From positions 31,203 to 39,362 of the forward strand of contig MUZY01000199.1 in assembly GCA_003266065.1 (NCBI GenBank): a DNA stretch of 8,160 nucleotides. The letters are read 5' to 3'. Under the pieces are notes generated by a model. That model searched no databases. It saw only the letters and a program-made list of their open reading frames with translations, and had not been told where the DNA came from. The DNA is from Methanosphaera sp. rholeuAM130 (GTDB taxonomy: Archaea > Methanobacteriota > Methanobacteria > Methanobacteriales > Methanobacteriaceae). Below are positions 5,276 to 8,160 of this stretch, piece after piece (the first letter of the stretch is position 1; each line of letters begins with the position of its first letter). A program made the position numbers and the translations under genes.

Positions 5276-6259
5276 ATGTTTACAAATATCAGAAAAGCAA
5301 ATGGAAAATATGTCATTGAAAAAACAAGATACGGACAGCGAATTAACTATGGCACATATGATACGCCGGAGGATGCATTAAAACAGAAGGAGCTCTTGAT
5401 GAAATACAACTGGATAAAAAACAAGTCAACCGGTTATGATAAAAAGGAACACTTTCCAAGATATTGTGTCAGAGAAAACGGTCAGGGAAAATACATAGTC
5501 AAAAACAAAAAAAATGGGAAGACCTTCGGTTCGTATAAAAGTAGAAAATATGCAGGCATAATAAAGAAGATACTTCCATTCTATCGGGATAACGTAAACA
5601 TAAAAAGAATAGAACAGCAGGCGACAAATGAATTCTACAGATACATAACATACGATAAGCTGAAAGGTTACTATAAGTTCAGACATAAGAATATGGTTAT
5701 AGAAACAAGCAAGTCCCTGACGTATCTGCTTGAAGAAAGGGATCTCTACCTAAAATATGGGGCGGATGAGGAATTGATGTGCAACGCTACACAGATATAC
5801 CGCTATGATGAGGATAAACTCCCCCCATTTCCCCATCCGGAAAACATAACCTATGACGAAAAAACAAAATATAACCTGAGAAAGCAAATAAGAAACAGCA
5901 GTTTAAGGATAGGTTCATATCAAAGCTATGAATTGGCACTGTTAATAAGGGAATATCTTTTAAAAAACAATTGGAATATGGAATATGTTAATTATATCAA
6001 AGATATCACAGCCGAAATTCACAATAGGAATAAATACATAGTCAAAAATGAAAAGACATATTACATTCAACGCAACGTCCGGAAGAAAAGATGTTACTAC
6101 GGATCCTATGGAAATATTCATCTTGCAAGATACGTGCGGGATAAGTTAATTGAGAATAACTGGAATAAGGACGATGTGGGAAAATATAAAAATGAATATG
6201 ATGGCTATAATGAAAGTCAATATTACTATGATACAACGGATATCTTTTTGAATGTCTAA
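5276..6259 (+). CDS. Protein of about five AP2/integrase-arm-like repeats, probable DNA binding
   Basis: A 327-residue, Tyr/Lys/Asn-rich, very basic protein built from repeats of one module: a short strand with an N-G-KY-V or similar opening, one or two further strands, a G-Y turn (GTY/GSY), then a helix often ending in NNW. Copies lie at about residues 4-46, 62-103, 120-162 (degenerate, without the G-Y turn), 191-233 and 247-296. The three-strand-plus-helix layout matches AP2/ERF and phage-integrase arm-binding modules, which insert a beta sheet in the DNA major groove. There is no catalytic domain after the repeats, so it is not an integrase; the C-terminal 30 residues are Tyr/Asp-rich and disordered-looking. 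The likely role is sequence-specific binding to repeated DNA sites, and the repeats upstream of its operon are obvious candidates. It is co-transcribed with the 128-residue protein. No terminator T run is visible after it. Confidence 0.7.
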   Translation: MFTNIRKANGKYVIEKTRYGQRINYGTYDTPEDALKQKELLMKYNWIKNKSTGYDKKEHFPRYCVRENGQGKYIVKNKKNGKTFGSYKSRKYAGIIKKILPFYRDNVNIKRIEQQATNEFYRYITYDKLKGYYKFRHKNMVIETSKSLTYLLEERDLYLKYGADEELMCNATQIYRYDEDKLPPFPHPENITYDEKTKYNLRKQIRNSSLRIGSYQSYELALLIREYLLKNNWNMEYVNYIKDITAEIHNRNKYIVKNEKTYYIQRNVRKKRCYYGSYGNIHLARYVRDKLIENNWNKDDVGKYKNEYDGYNESQYYYDTTDIFLNV

Positions 6260-6595
6260 AATAATTCCGATTCAAAAAAAACGGTCGAATAATATTTAAC
6301 GGGATATGCTGAAAATTAAAGAAAGATTTTAAGAAAAAATAACATAAAGAATATACTTTAATATAAGGCAGTTCATATATAGTAATATCTTAAATAAAAT
6401 ATCAAAGATGATTAATGTTGGATTTAATTGACTGACACTAAATACAAGACAGTGATGAAACATATAATTTGACTTTGAGGATACTGATTTGCATTTATTT
6501 TTAACGGCAACTCAATATTTTAAGTTATATGAATTGACAGACAAAAGCACAATATGATTAAATCCGATAAAATCAAATTTCAGGGAGTAATTAAG
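6260..6595. other. AT-rich intergenic region before adenine deaminase
   Basis: These 336 bases hold no convincing gene, tRNA or stable hairpin. Short frames exist on both strands, but none has a ribosome-binding site. A TATA-like TTATAT at 6525-6530 could be the adenine deaminase promoter, giving a leader of about 45 bases. GGGAGT at 6583-6588 is the ribosome-binding site, 7 bases before ATG 6596. The sequence AATTGAC followed by TGACAC or AGACAA occurs near 6426 and 6532, too loose to call a repeat. Confidence 0.5.
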
Positions 6596-8160
6596 ATGTA
6601 TATTAAAGGAAATATTTTAAATGTAATAACCGATGAAATATATCCTGGAGAGATACAGATAGAAAAAGGACGTATAATCTCTATAAAAGAGGTTAATAAA
6701 GATTTTAATGACATTATCGTTCCAGGATTTATCGATGCACATATCCATATTGAAAGTTCCATGTTAACCCCATCAAGGTTTGCGGAAATAGCTCTGCGTC
6801 ATGGAACAACGGCAGTTGTATCTGATCCACATGAAATAGCAAATGTGTTGGGTATGGAAGGAATTGAATATATGGTGCAGGATGCTAGCTTTTCGCCGCT
6901 TCACTATTACTTTACTGCACCATCATGCGTACCTTCAACAAAATATGAAACGAGCGGTGCTACACTGACAAGTTCTGATATAGAAAACCTATTTAAAAAA
7001 TATGGATTTGTAGCATTATCCGAGGTTATGGACTATGAATCCGTAATAAATAACAATCCGGATATGATGGATAAATTAAATGTTGCCAAACGATTCAATA
7101 AGCCAATTGATGGTCATGCTCCACTTCTTACGGGTAAAAAATTACAGAAATACATATTGGCCGGAATTACAACAGACCACGAATCGGTAACTAAGCTGGA
7201 AGTCGAAGAAAAAAGACGGCTGGGTATGAAAATAATGGTTCGTGAAGGTTCCGAGTCAAAAACTCTTGAAGACTTCATCAGATCCAAGGGAGACTTCCTG
7301 GTAACTGATGATTTGAAGGCTGAAGATTTGATAAAGGGACACCTTAACGTTGTTCTACGTAAAGCAGTGGATTTGGGAATGGATCCATTTGAAGCATTAA
7401 GGATGGTTACCATTAATCCGGCCGAGCATTACGGTATAAACGCCGGTTTTATCGGGCCGGGCAGAAATGCCGACCTGGTATTCATCGATAACTTAGACGA
7501 ATTCAATGTCAAACGGGTTATCATCAACGGCAACACCATCTACAAGAAACAGAAGTTATTGTACAGGGCTAATCCTAGGGAAATTTCCAGTGGAATGAAC
7601 GTATCGTTCAAAAGTATGGAGGACTTCAATCTCAAGGCAAGGATTTCCGACGCTAAAAGTGCTACGGTCAATGTTATTGACATGTGGGACAATAAGATTG
7701 TCACAGGCAAAACTACCGCTAAGCTGAACATTGAAAAAGGAAATGTCATACCATCGGTATTCAATGACGTTCTTAAAATTAGTGTTGTTGAACGGTATGG
7801 TGGCGACGCCGTGTTCAATGCATTTATCCGCGGATTTGGAATAAAAAACGGTGCCGTTGCATCAAGCGTTGCACATGATTCCCATAATATACTGGTTGTG
7901 GGTACCGATAGCAAGTACATGACAGAAGCCGTCAATACAGTCATTTCAAATAACGGGGGAATATCGGCAATATCCAATACCGACAAGGTTGACCTGGCCT
8001 TACCGGTGGCAGGACTTATGAGTGATAAACCGGCACACATCGTAGCCAAACAGTCACAGGATATAAATACCTTCATCCAGGAAATGGGTTCCAATCTGAA
8101 TAATCCAATCAGCACATTGTCCTTCATGGCATTGCCTGTTATTCCATCCTTGAAAATAAC
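6596..8160 (+). CDS. ade: Adenine deaminase, 3' end beyond the window
   Basis: Adenine deaminase converts adenine to hypoxanthine and ammonia in cytoplasmic purine salvage; it is a metal-dependent amidohydrolase. The frame is open for 521 codons to the end of the window. Family members are about 540-590 residues and the last visible residues (LPVIPSLKI) fall just before the usual C-terminus, so only some 20-40 residues are missing. Motifs in order: PGFIDAHIHIESS (43-55) with metal ligands His49 and His51; SDPHEIAN (76-83); LSEVM (141-145) with Glu143; DGHAP (172-176); TDHES (193-197); the VTDD metal/catalytic pair (236-239); NPAEHYG (274-280); and the C-terminal-domain signature SSVAHDSHN (423-431). 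ATG 6596 has a good ribosome-binding site and begins at the normal MYIKGNILNV strand. No purine-binding leader or partner gene is visible. The assignment is secure. Confidence 0.95.
   Translation, partial: MYIKGNILNVITDEIYPGEIQIEKGRIISIKEVNKDFNDIIVPGFIDAHIHIESSMLTPSRFAEIALRHGTTAVVSDPHEIANVLGMEGIEYMVQDASFSPLHYYFTAPSCVPSTKYETSGATLTSSDIENLFKKYGFVALSEVMDYESVINNNPDMMDKLNVAKRFNKPIDGHAPLLTGKKLQKYILAGITTDHESVTKLEVEEKRRLGMKIMVREGSESKTLEDFIRSKGDFLVTDDLKAEDLIKGHLNVVLRKAVDLGMDPFEALRMVTINPAEHYGINAGFIGPGRNADLVFIDNLDEFNVKRVIINGNTIYKKQKLLYRANPREISSGMNVSFKSMEDFNLKARISDAKSATVNVIDMWDNKIVTGKTTAKLNIEKGNVIPSVFNDVLKISVVERYGGDAVFNAFIRGFGIKNGAVASSVAHDSHNILVVGTDSKYMTEAVNTVISNNGGISAISNTDKVDLALPVAGLMSDKPAHIVAKQSQDINTFIQEMGSNLNNPISTLSFMALPVIPSLKI

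Noticed and set aside
6329..6463. A 44-codon minus-strand frame in the gap before adenine deaminase
   Set aside because: Hydrophobic, AT-driven composition, no ribosome-binding site or promoter, no recognisable motif; probably chance.
6260..6595. Purine riboswitch ahead of adenine deaminase
   Set aside because: No conserved riboswitch core or stable paired element could be found in the leader, and purine riboswitches are essentially bacterial.
7114..8127. Minus-strand frames opposite adenine deaminase
   Set aside because: Shadows of the conserved plus-strand enzyme; no motifs or ribosome-binding sites.

Overview
The window looks like chromosomal DNA of a low-GC methanogenic archaeon, most likely a member of the Methanobacteriales (Methanobrevibacter/Methanosphaera-like); the genus cannot be settled from sequence alone. 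The main evidence is a full-length geranylgeranyl reductase of the archaeal lipid pathway (2439-3629), an Orc1/Cdc6-type AAA+ ATPase (3710-4531), oligo-T gene ends, TATA-like promoters with A-rich upstream elements, and very AT-rich intergenic DNA.

Layout. 13-302 (+) is a RelE/ParE-like toxin gene broken by a one-base frameshift in an A6 run. 345-1004 (+) is an unrecognised 219-residue protein. Converging on it is 1073-1864 (-), a YgjP/DUF45-type zinc metallopeptidase whose N-terminal beta module is present twice. Upstream of that on the same strand is a small three-helix membrane protein (1940-2248). A divergent intergenic region with four A7 tracts leads into the geranylgeranyl reductase (+), which ends in an oligo-T terminator and converges on the Orc1/Cdc6-like gene (-).

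4532-4886 is the most unusual non-coding stretch. Reading away from the Orc1/Cdc6-like gene it holds an 85% A/T segment, an imperfect palindrome, two 13-bp direct repeats, a sequence resembling an archaeal origin recognition box with its G-string, and 76 bases without a single C that contain a G-quadruplex-type motif. On the far side, and pointing away, lies a two-gene operon: a small basic protein of unknown family (4887-5273) and a protein of about five AP2/integrase-arm-like repeats (5276-6259). Initiator-like ATPase, origin-like DNA and a divergent DNA-binding-protein operon together suggest an origin/replicon module, perhaps an integrated element or a remnant of one. This is an inference and the main point to test.

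After a 336-base AT-rich intergenic region comes adenine deaminase (6596 to the window end, C-terminus cut off by the window), a purine-salvage housekeeping enzyme. The window thus alternates core metabolism (lipid reduction, adenine deamination) with accessory genes (broken toxin, unknown proteins, origin-like module).
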